Positions 17,558 through 25,998 are shown, counted from the first letter of the stretch. The stretch is DNA of 64,000 nt from Amycolatopsis acidicola (GCF_007713735.2 NZ_VMNW02000003.1:124001-188000), one strand, 5' to 3'. Notes: generated by a model from the letters alone, not told the origin. Numbers and translations are program-made.

Positions 17558-18903
17558 CCCGCCGCCCTCATTTCCTTCAGTGGCAACGGGACTTCCAGCA
17601 CCAGCATGATCCCGCCGAGCCGCGCGCGGCGAATCGACAGCGTCCCGCCCAGTTCCTCCACCCGCGTCCGCATGTTCGCCAGACCCCGGTGCGCCCCGGC
17701 GAGGTCGGTGGCCGACGAGAGCCGCAGCATCTTCCGCAGCTGCGCCGGATCGCCGTCGCCGTCGTCGGAGATCGACAGCCGGATGTGGTCGCCCCGGTAC
17801 ACCAGCCGGATCAGCGCCCGCGCCGCGTTGGTGTGCATGACCGTGTTGAACAGCGCCTCACCGGTGATGCGCAGCAGTGAGTGCTCGGCCTCGCCGGGCA
17901 GGGCGACCGGCTCGCCCGCCACGTCCACGCTCACCTTCAGCTCGGTCGGAAGGTGCACTGTGGACAGTCGTTCGAGCAGCACGGGAAGCGTGCCCGATGG
18001 CTCGGAGTCCGCATGGTGCAGGGCGTAGATGGCCGCGCGCAAGCGTTCCACGGCGTGCTGGGTCAGCCCCTTCGCCTCGGTGAGCTTGCCGCTGACGACG
18101 TCGGGATCTGCGCCGGGCGCGGCCAGCTCCGAGCGGCAGATCTCGATCATCATGCCGGCCGAGAGCACATCCTGGGTGACGCTGTCGTGCAGCTCGCGCG
18201 CGATGCGGTGGCGTTCGTCGTCGAGAGCCTGGCGTTGCATCGCCTCGATGAGCCTGCGCTGGGTCTCCTGCAGTTCGGCGTTGCGAGCGGCCAGATCGCG
18301 GGCCTGCTGCTCGGCCGCTTCGGAGAGCTGCTCGGTGCGTCCGCGCAGCTGCATCGTGGCGTGCACGAGGAAGGAGTTGTGCAGCGCGACCGCGGCCTGG
18401 TTCGCCAGCACCCGCAGTACGGCGAGGTCGGTGGCGGCGTCCATCCCGGGCGCCGGGCGCGCCGCTATCCCGCCCACCGGCTCGCTGTCCAGCGTCATGG
18501 ACACCCGCACGACGCCGGGCGTGGGCTCGTCGGCCTCCCATGGGCGTGACCGCAGGACCCGTAAGTGTTCGCGCGCTTCGATGGGGAAGAGCCGCTCGTC
18601 GTCGATGAGGGTTTCGCCTGCCAGCAACAGGAACCGGGGGCGGGCGGCGCGCAACGCGCCGTCGGCGACCGCGAACAGCAGCCACTCCGCCTGGACGTGT
18701 TCGGCGGCCGCGCGCACGACCGCTTCGACGAGCGCTCGCGGCCCTTCACCCGTGCGCACGAGCGCGCGCGAGATCCGGTCCAGCGCGCCGACCGCTCGTT
18801 CCAGACGTTCGGCGCTGCGCACGTATTCGGGGTAGAACGAATGCTTACCCGACCGGACCCCGGTCAGCGCGTCCAAATAGGACGAATCGAGTTCGTGGTC
18901 CAT
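17554..18903 (-). CDS. Sensor histidine kinase, HisKA_3 type (MnoS-like)
   Basis: A 449-residue soluble kinase with no transmembrane segment. Residues about 35-190 form a GAF-like sensor (RISRALVRTGEGPRALVEAV, LANQAAVALHNS). A coiled-coil stretch near 200-240 leads to HRIARELHDSVTQDVLSAGM, the phosphoacceptor His box. The ATPase domain ends with HRGLANMRTRVEELGGTLSI. The ATG at 18903 shares one base with the upstream dehydrogenase stop (TGATG), so the three genes form one operon. A cytosolic GAF sensor suggests it detects an intracellular signal from alcohol metabolism rather than an external one. Confidence 0.88.
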   Translation of the reverse strand: MDHELDSSYLDALTGVRSGKHSFYPEYVRSAERLERAVGALDRISRALVRTGEGPRALVEAVVRAAAEHVQAEWLLFAVADGALRAARPRFLLLAGETLIDDERLFPIEAREHLRVLRSRPWEADEPTPGVVRVSMTLDSEPVGGIAARPAPGMDAATDLAVLRVLANQAAVALHNSFLVHATMQLRGRTEQLSEAAEQQARDLAARNAELQETQRRLIEAMQRQALDDERHRIARELHDSVTQDVLSAGMMIEICRSELAAPGADPDVVSGKLTEAKGLTQHAVERLRAAIYALHHADSEPSGTLPVLLERLSTVHLPTELKVSVDVAGEPVALPGEAEHSLLRITGEALFNTVMHTNAARALIRLVYRGDHIRLSISDDGDGDPAQLRKMLRLSSATDLAGAHRGLANMRTRVEELGGTLSIRRARLGGIMLVLEVPLPLKEMRAAG

Positions 18904-20255
18904 CACAGGGCCTGCCGGAACAGGGCGGCGATGTCGGCCGCGCTCGCGTCCCGCGGGTTGGTGGCCAGGCACGCGTCCTGCAACGTGGTCCGGGTCAGCG
19001 TTTCGATGTTCTCCTCGGAGACCCCGAGCGCCCGCAGGTTCTTCGGCACACCCACGGAATCGGCCAGTTCCCGCGCCCGGCAGGCCAGCTCCTCGGCGAC
19101 CTCGTCGGCCGGCTTGCCCGTCACGTCGATTCCCGTCGCCGCGGCGAGTGGCACGAAGCGCTCCGGGTCGGTCACGGCGTTGAAGCGGATCGCGTGCGGC
19201 AGCAGGACTCCGTTGAGCACGCCGTGCGGCGCGTCGAGCAGGCCGCCGACCTGATGGCTCATCGCATGCGTGATACCGAGGATGGCATTGGTGAAGGCCA
19301 TGCCGGCCTCGAGCGAGCCGTGCGCCATCGCGATGCGGGGTGCCGCGGCCTTCGGGTGGACCAGTGTGTGCAGCAGGTGCCGCGTGATCAGCGTGGCCGC
19401 GTGCAGGGCGTGCTGGTCGGTCAGCGGATTGTGCGCGCGGGAGACGAACGATTCGACCGCGTGCGTGAGGGCGTCGAGCCCGGTCGCGGCGTTGAGCTCG
19501 TCAGGCATCGTGGTGAGCAGCCGCGGGTCGATGATCGAGATGTCCGGGACCAGGGTCCGGCTGATGATCGTGATCTTGGTGTGCTGGGTGGTGTCGGTGA
19601 CGACGGCGAACTGCGAGACGTCCGCACCCGTGCCCGAGGTGGACGGAGCCATCACCAGCGGCGGGATCGGCTGCACGACCTTGTCCACGCCGGCGAAACC
19701 GAGGATGGTGCCGCCGTTGCCGGACAGGATCGCGACGCCTTTCGCCGCGTCGATGCAGGACCCGCCGCCGACCGCGATGATCACGTCCGCGCCCGCCGCC
19801 GCGTACTGCTGATAGGCGGCCTCGATCTCGTGGTCCTTGGGATTCGGCGTGACGCCGGAGAACACCAGCGGCCGCAGCCCGGCGCCGCGCAAATGCTGTT
19901 CGGCCTCGGCGACCCAGCCTGCTTCGATGAGCCCGGGGTCGGTGACCACGAACGGCCGCCGCGCTCCGACGCGGCACGCCGCGTGGCCGAGTTCGGCGAG
20001 GGAACCGGGGCCGAACACGACCTCCGGGACGTGGAACTTCGCCAGGTCGGGCGAGAAGGCCGGCGTGCCGGAGACACAGGGGCCGGACAACGCTTCACGT
20101 TCATCGAGGACTTCGCCGGGCACGGCACCCTCCCGCGGTTCACCGCCCCCGCTGCGCTGCGGCGGCCGATGCCACGGTACGTCAGCCAGGCGGTCCCGGA
20201 GAACACCGCCGACCACGGTGCCGGGCACCTTCGGCAGGTCGGACAGTCGTGGCAT
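18903..20255 (-). CDS. Iron-type (class III) alcohol dehydrogenase, 1,3-propanediol dehydrogenase-like
   Basis: NAD(P)-dependent alcohol dehydrogenase. Cofactor and metal motifs are GGGSCIDAAKGVAI, MAPSTSGTGADVSQ, GLDALTHAVESFVS and ITHAMSHQVGGLLDAPHG. The catalytic core needs only about 390 residues, starting near the GTG at 20077. ATG 20255 gives 450 residues and has GAGGAG seven bases upstream, whereas GTG 20077 has no visible site. I therefore annotate the longer form; its 60-residue Pro/Arg/Glu-rich N-terminal extension is odd. It leads the kinase/regulator operon, as a propanediol dehydrogenase does beside mnoSR in mycobacteria. Confidence 0.85.
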   Translation of the reverse strand: MPRLSDLPKVPGTVVGGVLRDRLADVPWHRPPQRSGGGEPREGAVPGEVLDEREALSGPCVSGTPAFSPDLAKFHVPEVVFGPGSLAELGHAACRVGARRPFVVTDPGLIEAGWVAEAEQHLRGAGLRPLVFSGVTPNPKDHEIEAAYQQYAAAGADVIIAVGGGSCIDAAKGVAILSGNGGTILGFAGVDKVVQPIPPLVMAPSTSGTGADVSQFAVVTDTTQHTKITIISRTLVPDISIIDPRLLTTMPDELNAATGLDALTHAVESFVSRAHNPLTDQHALHAATLITRHLLHTLVHPKAAAPRIAMAHGSLEAGMAFTNAILGITHAMSHQVGGLLDAPHGVLNGVLLPHAIRFNAVTDPERFVPLAAATGIDVTGKPADEVAEELACRARELADSVGVPKNLRALGVSEENIETLTRTTLQDACLATNPRDASAADIAALFRQAL

Positions 20256-20334
20256 GCCGCGCTCCTCGTCGTCTTCGACCCCATAACAGTAGTTCCGGAA
20301 GGACGGCGGACACACCCTCCCGGCGGCCACGGGT

Positions 20335-20354
20335 ACCTACCCGATCGGACAGGT
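20335..20354 (+). promoter_or_regulatory. Candidate methanol-regulon site C
   Basis: CCGATCGGACAGGT at 20341-20354 is the third copy of the motif, in the gap between the alcohol dehydrogenase operon (minus) and the Ni/Co permease (plus). Here the flank ACCTAC at 20335-20340 makes a 20-bp near-palindrome around CCGATCGG with the downstream ACAGGT. That is the length and symmetry expected of a LuxR-type regulator dimer site. Confidence 0.6.
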
Positions 20355-20468
20355 CCGGCCCGATGAGAGGGCCCCCGACTCTCCGTCCGGTCAGTGCCCG
20401 GCGGCCGTGGCGGCTGCGACCGTGCTGATGTCGGCGACGAGGCCGGCCTGGTGCGGGAGGAGCGGCGG

Positions 20469-21566
20469 ATGGCATTCGAGACGCGCGACCGGCGCGGCAT
20501 CACCGGGATGGCGGTTGCCGTCGCGCTGCTGCACCTGACCGGCTGGGGAACGCTGTTCGCGGGGGTGGTTCCCGGGCACTACGGGCTGGGCACAACGGGT
20601 GCTTTCGGAGTGGGCCTTGGCGTCACCGCGTACACCCTCGGTATGCGGCACGGTTTCGACGCCGACCACATCGCCGCCATCGACAACACGACCCGAAAGC
20701 TGATGGGCGAAGGAAAACGGCCGATCACGGCCGGGTTCTGGTTCTCACTGGGGCATTCCAGCGTCGTGTTCGGGCTGTGCCTCCTGCTCGGCCTCGGGGT
20801 CCGCGCGCTGACCGGCGAGATCACCGCCGAGGATTCCACCTTGCACGCCGTCACCGGGCTGATCGGCACCCTCGTCTCCGGCGGGTTCCTCCTGCTCATC
20901 GGGGTGCTGAACCTGGTGTCCCTGCGCCACATCGCCGGTGTTTTCCGCCGCCTGCGCGGTGGCGAGTTCGACGAGGCGGAGCTGGAGCGGCGGCTGCACG
21001 AACGGGGATTCCTCAACCGCGTCCTCGGCCGGGTCGCGCGGTCGGTGCGAGAGCCGTGGCACATGTACCCGCTGGGCCTGCTGTTCGGGCTCGGGTTCGA
21101 CACCGCGACCGAGGTCTCCCTGCTGGTGCTGGCCGGCGGCGCTTCGGCGTCCGCCCTGCCCTGGTACGCGATCCTGACGCTGCCGGTGCTGTTCGCCGCC
21201 GGGATGAGCCTGATGGACAGCCTCGACGGGGCGTTCATGAACTACGCGTACGGCTGGGCATTGCTCACCCCCGTGCGGAAGGTGTTCTACAACCTGACCG
21301 TCACCGCCCTGTCGGTGGCCGTGGCACTGGTCATCGGCGGCGTCGAACTGACCGGGCTCCTGGCCGAACGCCTCGACGTGCGGCACGGCCCGCTCGCGTG
21401 GGTCGCGGAGCTGGACCTGAGCACCGTCGGGTACCTGCTGGCCGGGCTGTTCGCGGTGACCTGGCTCGTGGCGGCCGTGGTGTGGCGGGCCGGGCGCCTC
21501 GGGCAACGGTGGGCGCCGAGATCTCGCTGGACACCGGAGCCTGCCGTCGATCAGATCGAGTCGTAG
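20469..21566 (+). CDS. HoxN/HupN/NixA-family nickel/cobalt transporter
   Basis: A 365-residue NiCoT permease with about eight transmembrane segments. The signature HX4DH appears as TLGMRHGFDADHIAAIDN near residue 60. Further family motifs are FSLGHSSVVF and GLLFGLGFDTATE. ATG 20469 follows GGGAGGAGCGG. It may share the intergenic control region with the alcohol dehydrogenase operon. Uptake of Ni2+ or Co2+ is the family function. The His-rich MoxR/VWA proteins nearby raise a possible link to metal delivery, but no Ni enzyme is in the window. Its 3' end overlaps the convergent hxlR-type gene by 16 bp. Confidence 0.92.
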   Translation: MAFETRDRRGITGMAVAVALLHLTGWGTLFAGVVPGHYGLGTTGAFGVGLGVTAYTLGMRHGFDADHIAAIDNTTRKLMGEGKRPITAGFWFSLGHSSVVFGLCLLLGLGVRALTGEITAEDSTLHAVTGLIGTLVSGGFLLLIGVLNLVSLRHIAGVFRRLRGGEFDEAELERRLHERGFLNRVLGRVARSVREPWHMYPLGLLFGLGFDTATEVSLLVLAGGASASALPWYAILTLPVLFAAGMSLMDSLDGAFMNYAYGWALLTPVRKVFYNLTVTALSVAVALVIGGVELTGLLAERLDVRHGPLAWVAELDLSTVGYLLAGLFAVTWLVAAVVWRAGRLGQRWAPRSRWTPEPAVDQIES

Positions 21567-21940
21567 GCCGTTTGGGCGGCCATGATGTGCCGGGCGTGGG
21601 TGCCGATCCGGACGATGAGGGCGTCAAGCGGTTCGGCGATGGCCGTCCCCAGTGACGTCAGGCCGTAGCTGACCTGTGGTGGGCTGGCCGGCACGACGGT
21701 ACGGCGGACAAGCCCGTCGCGCAGCAGCAGACGCAGCGTCTGGGACAGCATTTTTTCGCTGATGCCTTCGATGCAGGTCCTGAGCTGATGGAAGCGCAGA
21801 TCGTTGTCGCGGAGCGCGGTCAGGATCAGCACACCCCAACGGCTCGTCACATGGTCGAGCACCATCCGCGCCGGGCAGTCGCTGTGGAACACATCACCCG
21901 CCGCCCGGCGCCCGGTGGCGCCACCTGGTTTCCGTCCCAT
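21551..21940 (-). CDS. HxlR-family winged-helix transcriptional regulator
   Basis: A 129-residue HxlR/DUF24 regulator. SDCPARMVLDHVTSRWGVLI holds the conserved N-terminal Cys and first helices. LRFHQLRTCIEGISEKMLSQ is the recognition region and LVRRTVVPASPPQVSYGLT the wing. Members often sense aldehydes or oxidants through that Cys. It is divergent from the SDR gene, with a perfect palindrome touching its start codon, so autoregulation plus control of the SDR is likely. The family name comes from the B. subtilis formaldehyde regulator, but the link to RuMP genes here is only by family. Confidence 0.88.
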   Translation of the reverse strand: MGRKPGGATGRRAAGDVFHSDCPARMVLDHVTSRWGVLILTALRDNDLRFHQLRTCIEGISEKMLSQTLRLLLRDGLVRRTVVPASPPQVSYGLTSLGTAIAEPLDALIVRIGTHARHIMAAQTAYDSI

Positions 21941-21957
21941 GGGTAAGGAGCTTACCC
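21941..21957. promoter_or_regulatory. Palindromic operator of the HxlR-type regulator
   Basis: GGGTAAG-GAG-CTTACCC is a perfect 7-bp inverted repeat immediately upstream of the hxlR-type start codon and 71 bp before the SDR start. A related half, GGTAGGGGC, follows at 21961. It is suited to repressing both divergent genes. Confidence 0.7.
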
Positions 21958-22027
21958 AAAGGTAGGGGCTTTCTGCTGGTTAGCTTGCTGCCTAGCATCG
22001 GATTTGTTCGTGGCAGAAGGGATGAAG

Positions 22028-22780
22028 ATGACGCGTACAGCGCTGATCAGCGGGGCCGGGCGTGGGATCGGCGCTTCCGTCGCACGCGCGCTGGCCCGCC
22101 GCCGGTACCACGTCGTGGTCAACTACCACTCGGACCAGCGCTCGGCACGCCAGGTCGTCGCCGACATCGAGGCGTTCGGCGGGACGGCCGACCTCGCGCG
22201 CGCGGATGTCCGGGAAGCCGACGACGTGGCGGCCTTGGTCGGCGATGTGGTGGCACGTCACGGGCGGATCGATGCCCTGGTGTGCAACGCGAACGTGCCG
22301 CCGCCGTTCGGGTCCGTAGAGACGATGCCCTGGCCCGACTTCCGGGACAAGATCGAGGGCGAGTTGGCTGCCGCGTTTCATCTCACCCAGCGGGTGCTGC
22401 CGGTGATGCGGGGGCAGCACGCCGGCCGCATCGTGTACGTGTCGAGTCAGAGCTCCGAAAGCACCCGGCCCGGGGCGATCGCCCATGCGAGCGCCAAGGC
22501 CGCGCTCGACGCGTTCGCGCGGCACGTCGCCGCCGAGGCCGGCCGGCACGGCATCGGGGTCAACGTCATCGCGCCGGCCGCTGTCCGCACCGATGCCACG
22601 GCGGCCACATTGACCGGCGAGCAGGTCGCGGCACGCGCTGCCCGGTCGGTGCTGGGCCGGATCCTGGAGCCCGATGACGTGGCAGCCGTCGTCGCCGCGG
22701 TCGTCGACACCGACCTGGCAGCCCTGTCCGCCACCCGAATCCCCGTCGACGCCGGCTATCGCGTACTCACCGAGCCGTAG
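22028..22780 (+). CDS. SDR-family oxidoreductase with altered catalytic tetrad
   Basis: A 250-residue classical SDR. The dinucleotide motif SGAGRGIGASVARAL is at residues 7-21, followed by VCNANVPPP (NNAG position) and YVSSQSSES with the catalytic Ser. The expected YxxxK reads HASAK at residues 153-157, so the catalytic Tyr is His. The C terminus, DTDLAALSATRIPVDAGY, is typical of FabG-like proteins. ATG 22028 has AGAAGG seven bases upstream; ATG 22022 lies too close to it. It is probably under the divergent HxlR regulator. Activity may be lost or changed. Confidence 0.85.
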   Translation: MTRTALISGAGRGIGASVARALARRRYHVVVNYHSDQRSARQVVADIEAFGGTADLARADVREADDVAALVGDVVARHGRIDALVCNANVPPPFGSVETMPWPDFRDKIEGELAAAFHLTQRVLPVMRGQHAGRIVYVSSQSSESTRPGAIAHASAKAALDAFARHVAAEAGRHGIGVNVIAPAAVRTDATAATLTGEQVAARAARSVLGRILEPDDVAAVVAAVVDTDLAALSATRIPVDAGYRVLTEP

Positions 22781-22876
22781 CGGTCGCGGCGAACCGAGTC
22801 GCGAAGGTCTACGGCAACGATGCCGCGGCGGAGATCGAGTCCAGGCTGCGAATTCCCCGCCCGTCGGCGGACGTCT

Positions 22877-24082
22877 TCAGGGGTTGCGCCGGTGCCGGGT
22901 GATCCACCAGGTTCCGGTGATGATGAGGAGTGCGAAGACGAGCAGTCCGATGCCGAAGGTGGCAATCATCCAGATCCGGTCGCTGACCGAGAGGGTGCCG
23001 GCGAGGGTGACCTGCAGCGAGCCGACCGCGAAGGCGATCGCGGCGGTGAACACGGTGACCAGTTCGATCGCGCGGACGGTGGAGTTCTGCATGGTGCGGC
23101 GCAGTTCGGCGTTGCTGGCGTCCTGTTCGGCCCAGCGTCGCTGTTGTTCGGCCGACCATTCGGCGAGCTGGCGGCCCTGCTGGATGATGTCGCGTTCGTG
23201 CAGATACTGCTCCTGAAGCAGTTTGTGGCTGCCACGGTTTCCGATCGCGGGTAGCAGCCGTAGGGCGACGTCGATGGTGTCCAGCGCGTTGTCGTAGTCC
23301 CGGCACATGCGCTGCCCGGTGGCCAGGCGGAAGTGGAAGATGTGGTTGTCCGGGACGACGGTGACGGCTTCCTGCGCCCGGGCGCGCAGTAGGTGCCCTT
23401 GCTCGTCGAACGGTGCGGCGGCGGAGAGCGCGTTGAGGCACACGTCGATCGTGTGCGGGCTTCGTTCGGGGGAGTTCCAGGCCCGCTCCAGCAGGGTGAC
23501 CGCGTGCTCACTGGTGATGGTCCGGCTCCCGAAGGCGGCGAATGCCTCCAGCGCGACGAAAACCGGTTGGGCCCGGTGCTCGTCGCAGGCCATGGCCAGC
23601 AGCGAAGAGTCGAGGAACAGCCGTAAATCGTCGAAGTCGAAGTTCGCGCGAAGTTTGCCGGCGTGGTACAGGGTGGCGAAGTAGGCGATGGCGGCCGAGC
23701 CGTGATGCTCTTCCAGGATCACGCCGCTGGCCTCGGTGAGTTCCCTGGCCGATTCCACGGTGTCGCGCGTGATGAACGCGTATCCCAGCGCCCATTTCTC
23801 CACGATGTCACGGCGGTGCTCGGCGTCGACCGCGTGCGCCACCCAGTGCGCGCACCGGGCGGCAGTGTCCACAGTGGGCAGTTCGAGGAACCGCAGCCGC
23901 CAGTAGCGGTCGGCGCAGATGAGGAAGGGATCGGTGGCGAAATCGACGGATCGCACCCGGAAGGGCGGTTCGGCCCCACCGGCGATCAGCTCCACCGCGG
24001 CGGCCTCGGCGATCCGGTCCAGCTCGCGCGAACCGGTGGTTGCCGCCTGCCGCAGGCCCTCGAGCAGGGCTTTTTCGTCCAT
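22877..24082 (-). CDS. Unknown protein: helical N-terminal region, coiled coil and two C-terminal membrane segments
   Basis: A 401-residue protein of unrecognised family. Residues 1-290 look all-helical and repeat-like, with many Ala/Leu/Glu/His heptads and a TPR-like stretch near the end. Residues about 300-340 are a charged coiled coil (QLAEWSAEQQRRWAEQD). Two hydrophobic segments follow (VTVFTAAIAFAVGSLQVTL and FGIGLLVFALLIITGTWWI), and the tail is basic. The ATG has GGAGGG upstream. It faces away from a glycosyltransferase across 72 bp. A sensor-helices plus two-membrane-segment layout is seen in some stress or effector proteins, but no function is assigned. Confidence 0.75.
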   Translation of the reverse strand: MDEKALLEGLRQAATTGSRELDRIAEAAAVELIAGGAEPPFRVRSVDFATDPFLICADRYWRLRFLELPTVDTAARCAHWVAHAVDAEHRRDIVEKWALGYAFITRDTVESARELTEASGVILEEHHGSAAIAYFATLYHAGKLRANFDFDDLRLFLDSSLLAMACDEHRAQPVFVALEAFAAFGSRTITSEHAVTLLERAWNSPERSPHTIDVCLNALSAAAPFDEQGHLLRARAQEAVTVVPDNHIFHFRLATGQRMCRDYDNALDTIDVALRLLPAIGNRGSHKLLQEQYLHERDIIQQGRQLAEWSAEQQRRWAEQDASNAELRRTMQNSTVRAIELVTVFTAAIAFAVGSLQVTLAGTLSVSDRIWMIATFGIGLLVFALLIITGTWWITRHRRNP

Positions 24083-24154
24083 GCACCCTCCACTGGTTGT
24101 GATTGATCCACTACTTATCACATCCGGACGACCGTAAGTGGTAGATACGAACAG

Positions 24155-24943
24155 GTGAGGGTGGACGTCGTGACCGCGGTGCATGCGGCCCATGCGACGT
24201 TCCTGCCCGCGGCGTACTCGTCGTTGCGGGCTCAGACCTGCCGGCGGTGGCGCTGGCTGGTGCAGATCGATGGCGTCAACGACTCCGCGGTGCGCGCCGC
24301 ACTGGCGATGACGGGTGCCCTGGACGACGACAGGGTCGTGGTGCGGAGCAACCGGGCCATCGCCGGCCCCGGGGTCACCCGCAACATCGCGCTGGCGCGG
24401 TCGTCCGCGCCGCTGCTGCAGAACCTCGACGCCGACGATGTCCTCGAACCGGACGCGCTGCGGCTGCTGGCGTCGGCGATGCGGGCGCATCCGCGAGCGG
24501 GATTCGCGGCGGGGCACGCGCGTGATCTGCTTCCCGACGGGACTCTGCGTGACCATCCGCTGCCGCTGGTGCCCGGCGTGCTGCCACGCGGGAGCCTGTC
24601 CGAGGCGTGGCTCGACGATCCCGGCCGGTACCGGCTTCCCCTGCACCCGGCGGGCGTCATGTGGCGCCGTGCACTCGTGGTCGAGTTGGGCGGCTGGACG
24701 GCGCTACTGGGCATGGAGGACACCGGCCTGCTCATGGCGGTCTCCGCCGTGTCCGAGGGCGTTCTCGTCGACGCGCCCACCCTGCGTTACCGCAAGCACC
24801 CACGCCAATGGTCGAACTCCGTCGAACGGTCGAAATTCGACGGGACGGCCCATATTTCCCTTGTGCGCCAGCGAGTCCAGTTCCTGGCGGCGGGGCCCGG
24901 CTGGCTTCCGGGCACCAGCTCCGCGACGAGTTCCGGTCCGTAG
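24155..24943 (+). CDS. Family 2 glycosyltransferase
   Basis: A 262-residue GT-A enzyme. The N terminus, RVDVVTAVHAAHATFLPAAY, is a typical GT2 start. A DxD-type nucleotide-sugar site lies in LLQNLDADDVLEP near residue 95, and ELGGWTALLGMEDTGLLMAV is the conserved C-terminal acceptor loop. There is no membrane segment. The GTG start is weakly supported because no clear ribosome binding site is visible. Directly downstream, on the opposite strand, is a remnant of a UDP-sugar dehydrogenase, suggesting a former polysaccharide locus. Donor and acceptor are unknown. Confidence 0.8.
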   Translation: MRVDVVTAVHAAHATFLPAAYSSLRAQTCRRWRWLVQIDGVNDSAVRAALAMTGALDDDRVVVRSNRAIAGPGVTRNIALARSSAPLLQNLDADDVLEPDALRLLASAMRAHPRAGFAAGHARDLLPDGTLRDHPLPLVPGVLPRGSLSEAWLDDPGRYRLPLHPAGVMWRRALVVELGGWTALLGMEDTGLLMAVSAVSEGVLVDAPTLRYRKHPRQWSNSVERSKFDGTAHISLVRQRVQFLAAGPGWLPGTSSATSSGP

Positions 24944-24989
24944 CCGAATCCGTGCCCGCTGGCCCTCGACTCGGGGGAAACCAAGCGGG

Positions 24990-25310
24990 TCACCTCCCGG
25001 TCGTGGCTGGTTCGCCCACGCCGGCACGGCGCACTCCGGTGCCGGCCAGCAGGGCGTCGTCGAGGAGGTTCCTGGTGTCGACCACGACGGGCCGGCGCGT
25101 GAGGGCGGCGATGCGGGGCCAGTCCAGTTCGCGGAACTGTGGCCATTCGGTGAGGATCACCACGGCATCGGCGCGATCGGTTGCCTGGTAAGGGTTTCCG
25201 GCGGTGGGCAGCCACTCCGGGCCCTCGGGTACTTCGGGGTCGTACGCCGTCAGCACGGCGCCCTGCGCGGCGAGTTCGCCGCTCGGGCTGGGCGCGATCG
25301 CCCTGCCCGC
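24990..25310 (-). pseudogene. C-terminal remnant of UDP-glucose/GDP-mannose dehydrogenase
   Basis: Only the C-terminal UDP-binding domain is left. The frame reads SGELAAQGAVLTAYDPEVPE, then ADAVVILTEWPQFRELDW and RPVVVDTRNLLDDALLAG, all hallmarks of the UDPGDH C-terminal domain. The N-terminal Rossmann domain and the catalytic Cys domain are missing, and upstream sequence in this frame shows no homology. About 90 of some 440 residues remain, so it should be inactive. It lies 46 bp from the convergent GT2 gene. Confidence 0.75.
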
Positions 25311-25382
25311 CCGGCGTCTGCTGCACCGGCTCGACGGTGGTTGAGTCCACAGTGGACCGGGTGCTTTTCCGGCCAGGAACCG

Positions 25383-25799
25383 TCAGTCGGTGGAAAGCGC
25401 TTCCACGAGGTCCCCGACCTTCGGGTCCTTGAGTGCGCGCGCGACGTCGGCCTGCGCGACGATGCCGACGAGGTCGTGGCCGTCGATCACCGGCAGCCGC
25501 CGCACCTTGTGCCTGCTCATCGTGTGCAGGATCTCCTCGGCGTCGTCGTCGGCGCCGATGGTCACGGCCTCGCCCTGCGCCAGGTCACCGGCCTGGATGG
25601 CGCGCGGGTCCTTGCCCGCGGCCAGGACTTGCACCACGATGTCGCGGTCGGTGAGCATTCCCTTGAGCCGGTTGTCCTCGCCGCAGATGGGCAGCGCACC
25701 CACCTTCAGGTCGGCCATCCGGCGCGCGGCGTCGAGCACCGCTTCGCTGGACCGCACGCACTGCGGGTCCTTGGTCATGATGTCGCGTGCCTTGGTCAT
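25383..25799 (-). CDS. Two-CBS-domain protein
   Basis: A 138-residue protein made of two CBS motifs: ARDIMTKDPQCVRSSEAVLD to GMLTDRDIVVQVL, then AVTIGADDDAEEILHTMSRH to LVGIVAQADVARAL. Stand-alone CBS pairs bind adenine nucleotides and often work in stress or dormancy regulation in actinobacteria. The ATG has a GGAG site just upstream. No partner domain is fused, so the target is unknown. It lies downstream of STAS-like debris and an S4 protein on the same strand. Confidence 0.9.
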   Translation of the reverse strand: MTKARDIMTKDPQCVRSSEAVLDAARRMADLKVGALPICGEDNRLKGMLTDRDIVVQVLAAGKDPRAIQAGDLAQGEAVTIGADDDAEEILHTMSRHKVRRLPVIDGHDLVGIVAQADVARALKDPKVGDLVEALSTD

Positions 25800-25884
25800 C
25801 GAGTTCTCCTTTCACAGTCGGCAGTTTCCGCTTACCCGCTATGGCGGTGCCCAACCGGACCGGGCCGGAAAACCGAACTGGGAA

Positions 25885-25998
25885 GAAGGTGAAATCGCGA
25901 ACACCCGCCGCGATAAGTCCCTTGTGGACATACCCGAGGGTGGCCACCGAGAGCCCCGAGGAGCCGACGAAGTCCACCTCGTCCAGGTCGGCCTCACG
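25885..25998 (-). pseudogene. Fragment resembling a STAS (anti-anti-sigma) domain
   Basis: On the minus strand this stretch encodes ADLDEVDFVGSSGLSVATLG followed by YVHKGLIAAGVRDFTFF, matching the core of STAS domains (a D-L-x-x-V-x-F-V-x-S-S-G-L pattern). Nothing similar precedes it, because the S4 gene occupies that DNA in another frame, and no full domain follows. About 35 of some 110 residues are present. It is best read as a decayed gene end; the call rests on one motif. Confidence 0.4.

Noticed and set aside
20256..20468. Possible nickel or cobalamin riboswitch upstream of the NiCoT permease
   Set aside because: No conserved riboswitch core, such as a B12 box, is visible; only the shared 14-bp motif stands out.
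24083..24154. Inverted repeat CCACTACTTA/TAAGTGGTAG between the membrane protein and GT2 genes
   Set aside because: The arms match only imperfectly and no regulator is adjacent, so I do not call an operator.
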